From contig JADLDY010000037.1 of NCBI GenBank assembly GCA_020846435.1, forward strand, positions 18,019 through 82,018: a DNA stretch of 64,000 nucleotides. Direction: 5' to 3'. The translations under genes were made by a program, and so were the position numbers. Below, one piece after another: positions 8,893-16,257 of the stretch (position 1 is the first letter of the stretch; every line of letters begins with the position of its first letter). The DNA is from Deltaproteobacteria bacterium. Lineage in GTDB: Bacteria > Desulfobacterota > GWC2-55-46. The notes below the pieces were generated by a model. It saw only the letters and a program-made list of their open reading frames with translations. It was not told where the DNA came from and made no database searches.

Positions 8893-10652
8893 ACACCTAT
8901 TTGCGGATATTGCGGCTCCTGCCGCCGTACAAGGGCCACTTCTTTCTGGCCTTTTTGTGCATGGTGGGCTTCGCGCTCGCCAACGGCGCCATGGCCTACC
9001 TCATAGGGCCTGTCATGAAGTTTTTGTTCGCGGCCGGAAAGGGCGGCGCGGAAATAAACATGCTGCCTTTCGAGCTGCTCACGATATCCAAGGACAAGAT
9101 GATGCTCGCCATCCCGCTTGTCCTCATAGCAGTCGCGGCCCTCAAGGGCTTCAGCTCCTACGGCCAGACCTATTTCATGGGCTTCGTCGGGCAGGGCGTC
9201 GTAAGGGACCTGCGCGACAACCTTTACAGGCACATCCTGAGCCTGCCGGTCTCCTTCTTCAGCTCCACTTCCACCGGGACGCTCTCCTCGAGGATAACCC
9301 ACGACGTCTATCTCATACAGACCTCGACGGCCGAGGCGGTAGCGCAGGTGCTGAAACAGAGCCTCACGATAATCGTCCTCGGTGCGGTAGTCGTCAGCCT
9401 CGACTGGAAGCTCGCTCTCGCGGCCTCCATCGCCCTGCCCCTTTCCGCCTATCCCATGAGGAAGCTCGGTCAGAAGATGAAGAAGGTCTCGAAGCAGAAC
9501 CAGATAACAATGGGCGCCATGAGCGCCCTTCTTCATGAGGCGATATCCGGCGTAAGGGTCGTGAAGGCCTTCTGTATGGAAGGCTATGAGGGAGACCGCT
9601 TTCAGAAGGAGTCGGAGAGCTACATGAGGAGCCAGGTGAAGAGCATCAAGGTGCGCGCCATCTCCTCTCCACTCATGGAGACCCTCGGAGCGGTAGCTTT
9701 CGCGGTGACGATCTGGTACGCGGCGTACAGGATACACCAGGGCACTCTTGCTCCCGAGGCCTTTATCTCCTTTTTCGCCTCGGTTCTGATGTTCTACCAG
9801 CCGATCAAGGCATTGAACGGCGTCAACCTCAACATACAGCAGGGCATAGCCGCGGCCCAGAGGGTCTACGAGATAATGGACATGCCAGGCGAGCCGCGCT
9901 CTTCAGGCGCTCCCATCACAGGCGTGAACGACTCTATCGAGTTCAGGGGCGTCACCTTCAGGTACAACGAAGAGTGGGTCCTGAAGGGGATAGACCTCAA
10001 GGTTAAAAAGGGCGAGGCCCTTGCGATAGTCGGAAGCTCGGGGGCCGGCAAATCGACTTTCGTCAACCTCATACCGAGGTTTCATGAAGTGACCTCCGGA
10101 GCAGTGCTCATAGACGGCCGCGACCTCAGGGAGATATCCCTCATGTCCCTGAGGTCGTGCATCGCGATAGTCTCCCAGCAGGTTACCCTGTTCAACGACA
10201 CCGTGCGAGCCAACATCGCCTACGGCAGCCCGGAGACCGACGAGGCCAGGTGCGTGGACGCGGCAAGGGCCGCGAGCGCGCACGAGTTCATAATGAGGCT
10301 CCCCAAGGGCTACGACACCGTCATAGGCGAGGGCGGCGTGAAACTCTCGGGCGGAGAAAGGCAGAGGCTCTCGATAGCGAGGGCGCTCCTCAAGAACGCG
10401 CCGATACTGATACTGGATGAAGCGACGTCGGCTCTTGATTCAGAGTCAGAGTTCGAGGTGCAAAAGGCCCTCGCCAACCTCATGAAGGGCAGGACGACCT
10501 TTGTCATAGCGCACAGGCTCTCTACGATAAGGAACGCTGACAGGATAATAGTCCTCGCTGACGGCGTCATAAAGGAGACCGGCAGGCACGAGGAGCTATT
10601 GAACAAAGGGGGCGAGTACTCGCGCCTGTACTCCATGCAGTTCAAGGCCTGA
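8889..10652 (+). CDS. msbA: lipid A ABC exporter MsbA
   Basis: MsbA flips lipid A-core from the inner to the outer leaflet of the inner membrane using ATP. The 587 aa half-transporter has six membrane helices in residues 1-320 and an ATPase domain after that, with Walker [10 protein letters not shown] (about 382), signature LSGGERQRLS (about 485), Walker B LILDEATSALD (about 504) and the switch histidine in FVIAHRLST. The start is TTG 8889, overlapping the lpxB stop by four bases, so translation is probably coupled; no ATG gives a complete first helix. It is followed by a palindromic repeat before the next gene. Confidence 0.92.
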   Translation: MNTYLRILRLLPPYKGHFFLAFLCMVGFALANGAMAYLIGPVMKFLFAAGKGGAEINMLPFELLTISKDKMMLAIPLVLIAVAALKGFSSYGQTYFMGFVGQGVVRDLRDNLYRHILSLPVSFFSSTSTGTLSSRITHDVYLIQTSTAEAVAQVLKQSLTIIVLGAVVVSLDWKLALAASIALPLSAYPMRKLGQKMKKVSKQNQITMGAMSALLHEAISGVRVVKAFCMEGYEGDRFQKESESYMRSQVKSIKVRAISSPLMETLGAVAFAVTIWYAAYRIHQGTLAPEAFISFFASVLMFYQPIKALNGVNLNIQQGIAAAQRVYEIMDMPGEPRSSGAPITGVNDSIEFRGVTFRYNEEWVLKGIDLKVKKGEALAIVGSSGAGKSTFVNLIPRFHEVTSGAVLIDGRDLREISLMSLRSCIAIVSQQVTLFNDTVRANIAYGSPETDEARCVDAARAASAHEFIMRLPKGYDTVIGEGGVKLSGGERQRLSIARALLKNAPILILDEATSALDSESEFEVQKALANLMKGRTTFVIAHRLSTIRNADRIIVLADGVIKETGRHEELLNKGGEYSRLYSMQFKA

Positions 10653-10686
10653 GTGTTGAACAGGCAGGCCAGCCTGTGTTAATCTG

Positions 10687-10765
10687 CAGGCTGCTCAAAA
10701 GTCCCACTTGCATCGCAAGTCAGCTTCTCTCTTTGACGCCTTTGAGCCGGAACTTTTTGAGCTGG
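10687..10765. repeat. dispersed palindromic repeat, copy A
   Basis: The left arm (10693-10705, GCTCAAAAGTCCC) is answered by an inverted right arm (10751-10762, AACTTTTTGAGC) across about 45 bases. The same arm occurs at 14678, 23959 and 39306. It begins 35 bases after the msbA stop and lies inside the lipid A operon, so it would form a hairpin in the mRNA. This copy is degenerate compared with the one at 23959. Confidence 0.7.
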
Positions 10766-10796
10766 TTTTAAAAAAAGGATTTTTGCTGGTCGATAA

Positions 10797-11455
10797 ATGG
10801 GAAAAAACCTCGACAGGATAATCGCCGTTGCCGCGCCCTTCCTCGCGTCCTCAATCATAAGGGGCCTCAGGCTGACCATGCGCCTCGAGTTCGTCAACTG
10901 CGACGCGTACAGGGGCGGGGCGTCCGCCGGGAGGCAGATGATATTCGCCTTCTGGCACGGCAGGCTCCTCATGATGCCGTACTTCTATTCCGGCAAGGCC
11001 ATATCGATACTCGTGAGCCAGAGCAGGGACGGCGAGCTGATAGCCAGGACCGTCAAAAGCTTCGGCATGGACTCTGTGCGCGGCTCCACCACAAGGGGCT
11101 TCGTCTCCGGCATAAAGGGGCTCATGAAGGCGGCGAAAGCAGGGCGTGACATCGCCATCACGCCCGACGGCCCGAAAGGGCCCTCTCAGAAGGCGCAGAT
11201 GGGCGCGGTGCAGCTCGCCAGGGCAACCGGCTTGCCGATAGTGCCTCTTACCTTCGGCGCGTCAAAAAAAAAACTTTCGCGAGCTGGGATGGATTCATAC
11301 TGCCCTATCCTTTTTCCAGGGGGGTCTTCATGTGCGGCGAGCCTGTAACTGTCGCCCATGACGCCGGGCCGGAAGAGATGGAAGCGCTCCGGTTGAAGCT
11401 CGAAAGGACTCTCATTGACATCACCGTTGCCGCGGACTCTCACTTCAAAAGATAG
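10797..11455 (+). CDS. lysophospholipid acyltransferase-like protein (DUF374), split by a frameshift
   Basis: The product belongs to the DUF374 acyltransferase family often found beside waaA. The first frame begins at ATG 10797 and shows FAFWHGRLLMMPYF, SQSRDGELIARTV and the family motif ITPDGPKGPS. At about residue 155 it runs into ten A (11263-11272). Frame 0 then gives an unrelated tail stopping at 11348, while the -1 frame continues the family sequence (SWDGFILPYPFSRGVF, CGEPVTVAHDAGPEE) to a stop at 11453-11455. The joined protein of about 219 aa has the expected length. This is either a real inactivating indel, a homopolymer sequencing error, or slippage that makes the full protein. No strong ribosome-binding site is seen near the start. 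Confidence 0.8.
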
Positions 11456-11468
11456 CGTCCCTGCCAAA

Positions 11469-12752
11469 ATGGCATATTTCCTCTACAACATCATCATCCA
11501 CATTTCGATAATAATCCTCCTTCCGTATTTCTTCATCAAGATGCTGACGGCCAGGAAATACAGGGATGGCATACCTGAGAGGTTCGGCTTCGTCGATAAG
11601 GACAAGTTCAAGAACCTCAAGGGCGGCAAGGCCGTATGGGTGCACGCCGTATCCGTTGGCGAGACAAAGGCCGTCCTGCCTGTGTTGAGGCTCCTCAAGA
11701 GGAGGAGGCCGGATGTGCGCGTCGTCTTTTCCACCGTGACCGCCACCGGCAACCGGACCGCCAGCCAGGAGGGCAAGGGGCTCATCGACACGCTCATCTA
11801 CTTCCCGCTCGACCTGCCATGGGCAGTAAGGCGCGTCAGCCGCATGGTAAAGCCGGTCATGTTCATAGTTGTTGAAAAAGAGATCTGGCCGAACGCCTTC
11901 AGGACAATGTACGACATGGGCGCGCCAGTCGTCATAGTGAACGGCACCATGTCCGGGAGGTCGGCGAAAAGGTACGCTCGCTTCTCTTTTTTGTTCAAGG
12001 ACGTCTTCTCGAGGGTCAGCCTCTTTCTCGCGAGAACCGACGCAGACCTTGAAAAGGCCGTGCTTGCCGGCGTGACTCGCGAGAGGGCCCTTGTCTCGGG
12101 CAACATAAAATTCGACCTCTCGCCCTCTCTCATGGACAGCCAGTTCGTCTCCAAGCTCAAGGAGATGACAGGCGTGGGCCCCGGCACAAAAGTCATAACC
12201 GCTGGCTCTACCCACCCCGGCGAAGAGGAGATGCTCCTCGAGGCGTTCAGGAGCCTTGCCGCCGAATTCGACGGGTTGAAGCTCATCATAGCCCCGCGCC
12301 ACCCTGAGAGGTTTACAGAAGTCGAGGGGCTAATAAAAAAGTCCGGGCTCAACTTCAGCCGCCGTTCAAAGGGAGGGAGCGCCGACGTCGTTCTCCTCGA
12401 CTCGATAGGCGAGCTGATGACAGTCTACTCCTTTTCCGACATCGCGGTAGTCGGCGGCTCTCTCGTGCCGGGCATAGGCGGGCATAACCTTCTTGAGCCA
12501 GCGTACTTCGGCAAGCCTGTGGTCTACGGAAGCCATCTCACGACGTACCTCGGCATGGCTGAGCTCCTCGAAAACAAGGGCGGCGGCATAAGGGCGGCCG
12601 ATGAAAAAGAGCTTACAGAAGCTTTGCGTTCTCTCCTTTCGAATGAGCTGTTGCTGAAGAGGACGGGCGCCAACGCGAAGAAGGTAGTCGAGGAGAACAG
12701 GGGCGCTTCCGAGCGCACGGCCGCCTCGATTGAAAAGCTCCTGAGGAGTTGA
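11469..12752 (+). CDS. waaA: 3-deoxy-D-manno-octulosonic acid transferase WaaA/KdtA
   Basis: WaaA moves Kdo from CMP-Kdo onto lipid IVA. It is a membrane-anchored GT-B glycosyltransferase of the GT30 family, 427 aa. Visible are the N-terminal anchor helix (about residues 5-25), IPERFG, and VWVHAVSVGETKA with the catalytic glutamate E65. The CMP-Kdo-binding half contains AGSTHPGEEE, APRHPERF and GGHNLLEPA. ATG 11469 is chosen because the anchor helix starts there; the upstream in-frame extension lies within the acyltransferase reading frame. CMP-Kdo synthesis genes are not in view. It overlaps the lpxK start region by a few bases. Confidence 0.93.
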   Translation: MAYFLYNIIIHISIIILLPYFFIKMLTARKYRDGIPERFGFVDKDKFKNLKGGKAVWVHAVSVGETKAVLPVLRLLKRRRPDVRVVFSTVTATGNRTASQEGKGLIDTLIYFPLDLPWAVRRVSRMVKPVMFIVVEKEIWPNAFRTMYDMGAPVVIVNGTMSGRSAKRYARFSFLFKDVFSRVSLFLARTDADLEKAVLAGVTRERALVSGNIKFDLSPSLMDSQFVSKLKEMTGVGPGTKVITAGSTHPGEEEMLLEAFRSLAAEFDGLKLIIAPRHPERFTEVEGLIKKSGLNFSRRSKGGSADVVLLDSIGELMTVYSFSDIAVVGGSLVPGIGGHNLLEPAYFGKPVVYGSHLTTYLGMAELLENKGGGIRAADEKELTEALRSLLSNELLLKRTGANAKKVVEENRGASERTAASIEKLLRS

Positions 12753-12754
12753 GC

Positions 12755-13816
12755 GTGACAGTGCGTTCCTGGATAGACGGCGCGATGAGAAAGAAAGACG
12801 CGGGGCTTCTTGCCCTCGTCGTTCTGCGCCCGCTCTCGTTTGTCTACGGGGCCGCAGTAAGGGCAAGGGCGCTTTTTTACAGGCTGAACATCCTGCCGTC
12901 GTACGCTCTGCCGAGAAAGGTCGTCTCCGTCGGCAACATCACTGTCGGAGGGACCGGCAAGACGCCGGTCACAATATTTTTGGCGGGGTTCTTCCAGAAG
13001 AGCGGCAGGAAGGTCGTTGTCCTGAGCCGGGGCTATAAGGGTTCTTCAAAGGGCGCGGCGATAGTCTCCGATGGAAAAGAGATTTTACTGGGCCCTGAAG
13101 AGGCCGGGGACGAGCCGTATCTCATGGCAACGAGGCTCAAGGGAGTTCCCGTCGTCGTATGCGCTGACAGGGTAAAGGGAGGCAGGTTCATAATCGAGCG
13201 TTTCTCTCCGGACGTCATACTGCTCGACGACGCGTTTCAGCATTTGAGGCTCAGGCGCGACGTCAACATAGTGCTCATAGACGGCGCCGAGGGCTTTGGC
13301 CCTGGCTATCTTATCCCGAGAGGGACTCTGCGCGAGCCAATATCTTCCATGAGGAGGGCTGACATCGCGCTCGTCAAGGGAGGGCTGCCGGAGGGCAGGG
13401 AGCGGGAGGCGCTCAAGAGGTACTCGGTGCCGTGCATGCCCTTCAATTACAGCCCCACGGCGATATACGACATCATTACCGGGGAAGAGCGGCCAGCCCT
13501 CTTCATCGCCGGAAAAAAGATTGTTCCTGTCTGCGGCATAGCAAACCCGCCGTCTTTCCTCTCGACCCTTGCCGGACTCGGAGCTCTCGTTGAGGGGCCC
13601 CTTGTCTTTCCTGACCATCATGCCTATGATGAGAAAGATATCGCCGCGATCGAGAAGGCCGCCGCCTCCTCGATGGTGCTGACGACTGAAAAGGACGCCT
13701 GCAAGCTCAAGGCCAGGATAAAGTGCGCGAACGTATGGGCGTTGAGGATAGACGCCGAGATGGAGCAGGCGCAGTTCGACACGTACCTTTCGCCTGTTTT
13801 GAGGGGGGTCTGGTGA
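12755..13816 (+). CDS. lpxK: tetraacyldisaccharide 4'-kinase LpxK
   Basis: LpxK phosphorylates the 4'-position of the lipid A disaccharide, making lipid IVA. The 353 aa product has an N-terminal membrane-associated helix, the P-loop GGTGKTP within VGNITVGGTGKTPVT (about residues 58-72), and the LLDDAFQHLRLRRD motif typical of LpxK. GTG 12755 is preferred since AGGAG (12744-12748) lies six bases upstream; TTG 12749 in the same frame abuts that site and is less likely. Its stop overlaps the GTG of the next gene. In order of reaction LpxK precedes WaaA, but here it is encoded after it. Confidence 0.93.
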   Translation: MTVRSWIDGAMRKKDAGLLALVVLRPLSFVYGAAVRARALFYRLNILPSYALPRKVVSVGNITVGGTGKTPVTIFLAGFFQKSGRKVVVLSRGYKGSSKGAAIVSDGKEILLGPEEAGDEPYLMATRLKGVPVVVCADRVKGGRFIIERFSPDVILLDDAFQHLRLRRDVNIVLIDGAEGFGPGYLIPRGTLREPISSMRRADIALVKGGLPEGREREALKRYSVPCMPFNYSPTAIYDIITGEERPALFIAGKKIVPVCGIANPPSFLSTLAGLGALVEGPLVFPDHHAYDEKDIAAIEKAAASSMVLTTEKDACKLKARIKCANVWALRIDAEMEQAQFDTYLSPVLRGVW

Positions 13817-14676
13817 TCATCTTTTTCCTCAAGGCACTCTCTTTCGCGTTCGGCCATCTGCCGGTGTGGCTGGGGCGCGCCGCCGGCTCCATTCTCGGCT
13901 CTCTCGCCCGCCGCATCCTGAAGCGCCACTGGAAGACCGCTCTCGAGAACCTTGAGAGGGCTTTCGGAGAAAGCCTCAGCGCCTCCGAGCGCGAGAGGAT
14001 TGCCGCCCGGGTCTTCAGGAACCTTGGCATAATGCTCTTCGAGTTTTTGAGGATGCCCTGGCTCGGGAAAAAAGGGGTCGAGGCGATAGTCGAGTTCAAG
14101 GGGCTCGAGAAGATAGAAAAGGCTCTTGAACGTGGAAAGGGAGTCCTCCTCGTCACGGCGCATTACGGCAACTGGGAGCTCCTTCACGCTTCTCTCGGTC
14201 ACAAGGGCTACTCGCTTGAGCTGGTCGTAAGGAAGATGGACTCGCCATTGATCGAGCAGTTCGTCAGGTGGGTGAGGACGAGGTCCGGCATAAATATCGT
14301 CTACAAGGTAAAGGCCATGCTGCCGCTCGTGAGGCGTCTTAACGCGAACGCGGTCGCCATGATCCTCGTCGATCAGAACACCATGAGCCACGAGGGCGTC
14401 TTTGTCGATTTCTTCGGGGTCCCGGCCTCGACCAACAAGGGGCCTGCCCTGCTCGCGCAAAAAACAGGCGCGGCTGTCCTGCCGGTCTTCATTTCGAGGG
14501 ACGGACATAAGCACGTCGTCGAGGTCTGGGACGAGATCGCTATCGTTGATACCGGGGACAGGGACGCAGACACTGAGACTAACACGGCCACGCTGACAAA
14601 AGCCGTGGAAAAGGCGATACGCACGCGCCCTGACCAGTGGTTCTGGGTGCACAGGCGGTGGAAGACACGGCCTTAG
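13813..14676 (+). CDS. lipid A late acyltransferase, LpxL/HtrB family
   Basis: Family members add a secondary acyl chain to Kdo2-lipid IVA at the inner membrane. The 287 aa product has an N-terminal hydrophobic segment, the catalytic HX4E motif in HYGNWELLH (H117, E122), and the later DQN (DQNTMSHEG) and GVFVDFFG segments of the family. GTG 13813 overlaps the lpxK stop by four bases and sits just after a GAGGGGGGT ribosome-binding site; a longer reading from 13723 would lie inside lpxK. It ends the operon. Whether it is LpxL, LpxM or LpxP in specificity cannot be decided by sequence reading. Confidence 0.88.
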   Translation: MIIFFLKALSFAFGHLPVWLGRAAGSILGSLARRILKRHWKTALENLERAFGESLSASERERIAARVFRNLGIMLFEFLRMPWLGKKGVEAIVEFKGLEKIEKALERGKGVLLVTAHYGNWELLHASLGHKGYSLELVVRKMDSPLIEQFVRWVRTRSGINIVYKVKAMLPLVRRLNANAVAMILVDQNTMSHEGVFVDFFGVPASTNKGPALLAQKTGAAVLPVFISRDGHKHVVEVWDEIAIVDTGDRDADTETNTATLTKAVEKAIRTRPDQWFWVHRRWKTRP

Positions 14677-14677
14677 G

Positions 14678-14712
14678 CAGGGCGCTCAAAAAGTCCCATC
14701 TGCCTTGTCGCG
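14678..14712. repeat. dispersed palindromic repeat, copy B (left arm only)
   Basis: CAGGGCGCTCAAAAAGTCCC followed by ATCTGC matches the left arm of the repeats at 23959 and 39306. It begins two bases after the stop codon of the lpxL-like gene. No right arm follows; the 6S RNA promoter begins about 30 bases later. It may be a decayed copy. Confidence 0.65.
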
Positions 14713-14742
14713 TAATGCGTGCGAGCATGAAGGCTCACGCAG

Positions 14743-14771
14743 TTGACATATGAGCGCAACAGGAGTATCAT
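14743..14771 (+). promoter_or_regulatory. sigma70-type promoter of the 6S RNA
   Basis: TTGACA (14743-14748), a 17-base spacer and TATCAT (14766-14771) form a near-consensus promoter. The expected start, about seven bases on, falls at the base of the long 6S helix. Confidence 0.75.
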
Positions 14772-14779
14772 AATATTAG

Positions 14780-14955
14780 TAAAAGGCGCATCCGTTTGGA
14801 GATGAGCTTCAAGTCGCTTCCGCGAGGGGTCCTTCCGATGCGGGGTGTGCAAGCCGACCGGGTTATGCGGGAGCATCACCCGAAGCCGGAAGCCTTAACC
14901 GCCTCTCTGGACCGCCACCTGTAACAATCCTCAATCTCCCAGGGTGCGCCTTTTA
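14780..14955 (+). ncRNA. ssrS: 6S RNA (SsrS)
   Basis: 6S RNA imitates an open promoter and sequesters sigma70-RNA polymerase in stationary phase. The transcript of about 175 nt is closed by complementary ends, GGCGCATCC near 14784 and GGGTGCGCC at 14942-14950, followed by TTTT. The apical part has a GCATCACCCG/CGGGTTATGC hairpin and the segment GGAAGCCTTAACCGCC, close to GAAGCCUUAAAACUGCG of E. coli 6S RNA. A promoter with the right spacing lies upstream. I identify it from this layout and the shared segment; a covariance-model search was not possible. Confidence 0.8.
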
Positions 14956-15030
14956 ATATTTCCCTTCTTTTTTCCTCCTGAATAACCTGAAAAATACCAA
15001 AAAATACTACTTGATAGATACTTCGGCTGA

Positions 15031-15059
15031 TTGCGCCTCTGTCGTATTTCTGCTATAAT
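15031..15059 (+). promoter_or_regulatory. promoter of an unassigned structured RNA
   Basis: TTGCGC (15031-15036), 17 bases, then a perfect TATAAT (15054-15059). Transcription would start near 15066, just before the first strand of the closing helix of the RNA described next. No + strand protein gene follows. Confidence 0.7.
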
Positions 15060-15065
15060 TAAGGT

Positions 15066-15211
15066 AGAGAAACAGGCGTTGACCGGACTGATGAAAGGGT
15101 CAAAAACCCTCCATCCGCAGGGTGCGTGCAAACCACCTAAAGAGGCTCCGGGGTAAAAAACCGGAGAGCCGACGGATTGGAAAAAAGCAGTCCAACAAAT
15201 GCCTGTTTTTC
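15066..15211 (+). ncRNA. candidate structured small RNA, family not recognised
   Basis: The roughly 145 nt transcript folds by eye into nested helices: AAACAGGC (15070-15077) with GCCTGTTT (15201-15208); GTT (15078-15080) with AAC (15194-15196); GGACTG (15085-15090) with CAGTCC (15188-15193); CCATCCG (15111-15117) with CGGATTGG (15173-15180). Inside are three local hairpins: AGGGT/ACCCT (15096-15110), GGTG/CACC (15121-15137) and GGCTCCGG/CCGGAGAGCC (15144-15170). It ends in a U-tract and has its own promoter. It shares a GCAAACC with c-di-GMP-I riboswitches but lacks their GACGCAAAGCC half, and no + strand gene follows. It could be a trans-acting sRNA. Confidence 0.6.
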
Positions 15212-15222
15212 CATTTAACCGC

Positions 15223-15252
15223 AAAAAAAAGGGGCCTCTTGGCCCCTTTTCA
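15223..15252. terminator. bidirectional terminator
   Basis: GGGGCC-TCTT-GGCCCC (15231-15246) is flanked by eight A on the left and TTTT on the right. It can end the small RNA on the + strand and the PEGA lipoprotein gene on the - strand. Confidence 0.8.
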
Positions 15253-15283
15253 TTTTGTTCAAACTCTCGAAAGCCTGAACTGC

Positions 15284-16153
15284 TTATTCTTTTTCCAGTT
15301 CCATTTCCATCTCGGTCGTCGCTCCCTGCCTTATCGAGACCTTCTCTGTAGCCTGTTGGAACCCCTTGTTTTTTAACGTTATCTCGTAGACGCCCGGCGC
15401 GAGGTCTATCTTCAAGGGTGTGAGGCCGTAATAAACGCCGTTGATGTAAACCTTCGCTCGTTCAGGGGCCGAGTTTATCGCGGCAGTTCCTGAGGCCATA
15501 TCCGGCTGTGTTCCGGCTTCATCTTTTATAATCGGGGCGCCCCCGGCAACGGCAGGCAGATGCGCACCCATCTCCGCGATAGACCGCCTTATGGCCTTCT
15601 GGAGGGAGGCGCCGATATAATTGGAGAGAGTCGTCCGTGAGTTGCCCATCACCCCGGCGAACCTCTCGCCCTTTTCAGCCTCAACCCCTGTCCAGAGAGT
15701 TTTTCCTGTACCGGCTTCCTTTAATACGGAGGATATCTCGATCGCTATGTCGTCCGTTGAGCCGACATTGAGGCTGAATTCGCGAACCTCGCCTGAGACG
15801 ACGTATCCGGCCTTCCCGGTTTCGGTGACGACTGTGAAGCCGGAGAGCGCGAGCTCTTTTTCAAAGGCCCTTGTCGTTATGTCAGCGGCGTTTTCAGAGA
15901 GCGTGAGCTCGCTTGCGTTCATGTCAGAGACGGTCGAGAGAATCCTGCCGATGGTCCTGGGGTTTTTGGACTGGCTCCTTGAGAGGTCCCTTTTGTCCTC
16001 GAATCTGGAGACGAATACTGGTAGAGCCTCTTTTGTTTTGAACTGGCCCTGCGTCTTGGGCTCGTATTTTACCTCGAGCGGCCCGGCGCAGCCGGCAAAG
16101 ATCAAAAGAAGGAGAGATAAAAACGGGATGAGTTTTCTGTGGTTTCCTGCCAT
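15284..16153 (-). CDS. lipoprotein with C-terminal PEGA domain
   Basis: The 289 aa product has a lipoprotein signal peptide (LLLLIFAGCAG, cysteine 22) and so is membrane-anchored on the periplasmic side. Residues 35-200 resemble the YajG/DUF4410 type of periplasmic lipoprotein (PVFVSRFEDKRD; GYVVSGEVREFSLN; SLQKAIRRSIAEM), thought to act in envelope assembly though not experimentally clear. Residues 225-285 form a PEGA domain (VYINGVYYGLTPLKIDL, APGVYEITLKNKGF), a beta-sandwich common in surface and cell-wall-linked proteins. It lies alone between two terminators. Exact function is unknown. Confidence 0.75.
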   Translation of the reverse strand: MAGNHRKLIPFLSLLLLIFAGCAGPLEVKYEPKTQGQFKTKEALPVFVSRFEDKRDLSRSQSKNPRTIGRILSTVSDMNASELTLSENAADITTRAFEKELALSGFTVVTETGKAGYVVSGEVREFSLNVGSTDDIAIEISSVLKEAGTGKTLWTGVEAEKGERFAGVMGNSRTTLSNYIGASLQKAIRRSIAEMGAHLPAVAGGAPIIKDEAGTQPDMASGTAAINSAPERAKVYINGVYYGLTPLKIDLAPGVYEITLKNKGFQQATEKVSIRQGATTEMEMELEKE

Positions 16154-16206
16154 GAGAGTACCTCTGTTTTTTCCTAAATATACAGAAGAGAATTTTTGCG
16201 GGCAAT

Positions 16207-16242
16207 AAAAAAAGGGAGGGCCGGACGGCCCTCCCTTTTTAA
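16207..16242. terminator. bidirectional terminator
   Basis: GGGAGGGCCG-GA-CGGCCCTCCC (16214-16235) with A-run before and T-run after. It lies between two - strand genes and would end the cytochrome-porin transcript. Confidence 0.85.
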
Positions 16243-16257
16243 GAGCGTCAGCCTCTT

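Noticed and set aside
8856..9737. 293-residue - strand frame opposite msbA
   Set aside because: Antisense shadow of the msbA membrane domain, with no family resemblance.
13624..14652. 342-residue - strand frame opposite lpxK/lpxL
   Set aside because: Antisense shadow; the + strand has intact motifs (HYGNWE, LpxK end) throughout.
15066..15110. hammerhead ribozyme (CTGATGA at about 15087, GAAAC at 15069)
   Set aside because: The three-stem arrangement fails: the distance between GAAAC and CTGATGA is too short for two stems, and no GAAA follows the stem after CTGATGA.
15066..15211. c-di-GMP-I (GEMM) riboswitch
   Set aside because: GCAAACC is present (near 15127) but the partner segment GACGCAAAGCC and the tetraloop/receptor arrangement are missing, and no + strand gene follows.
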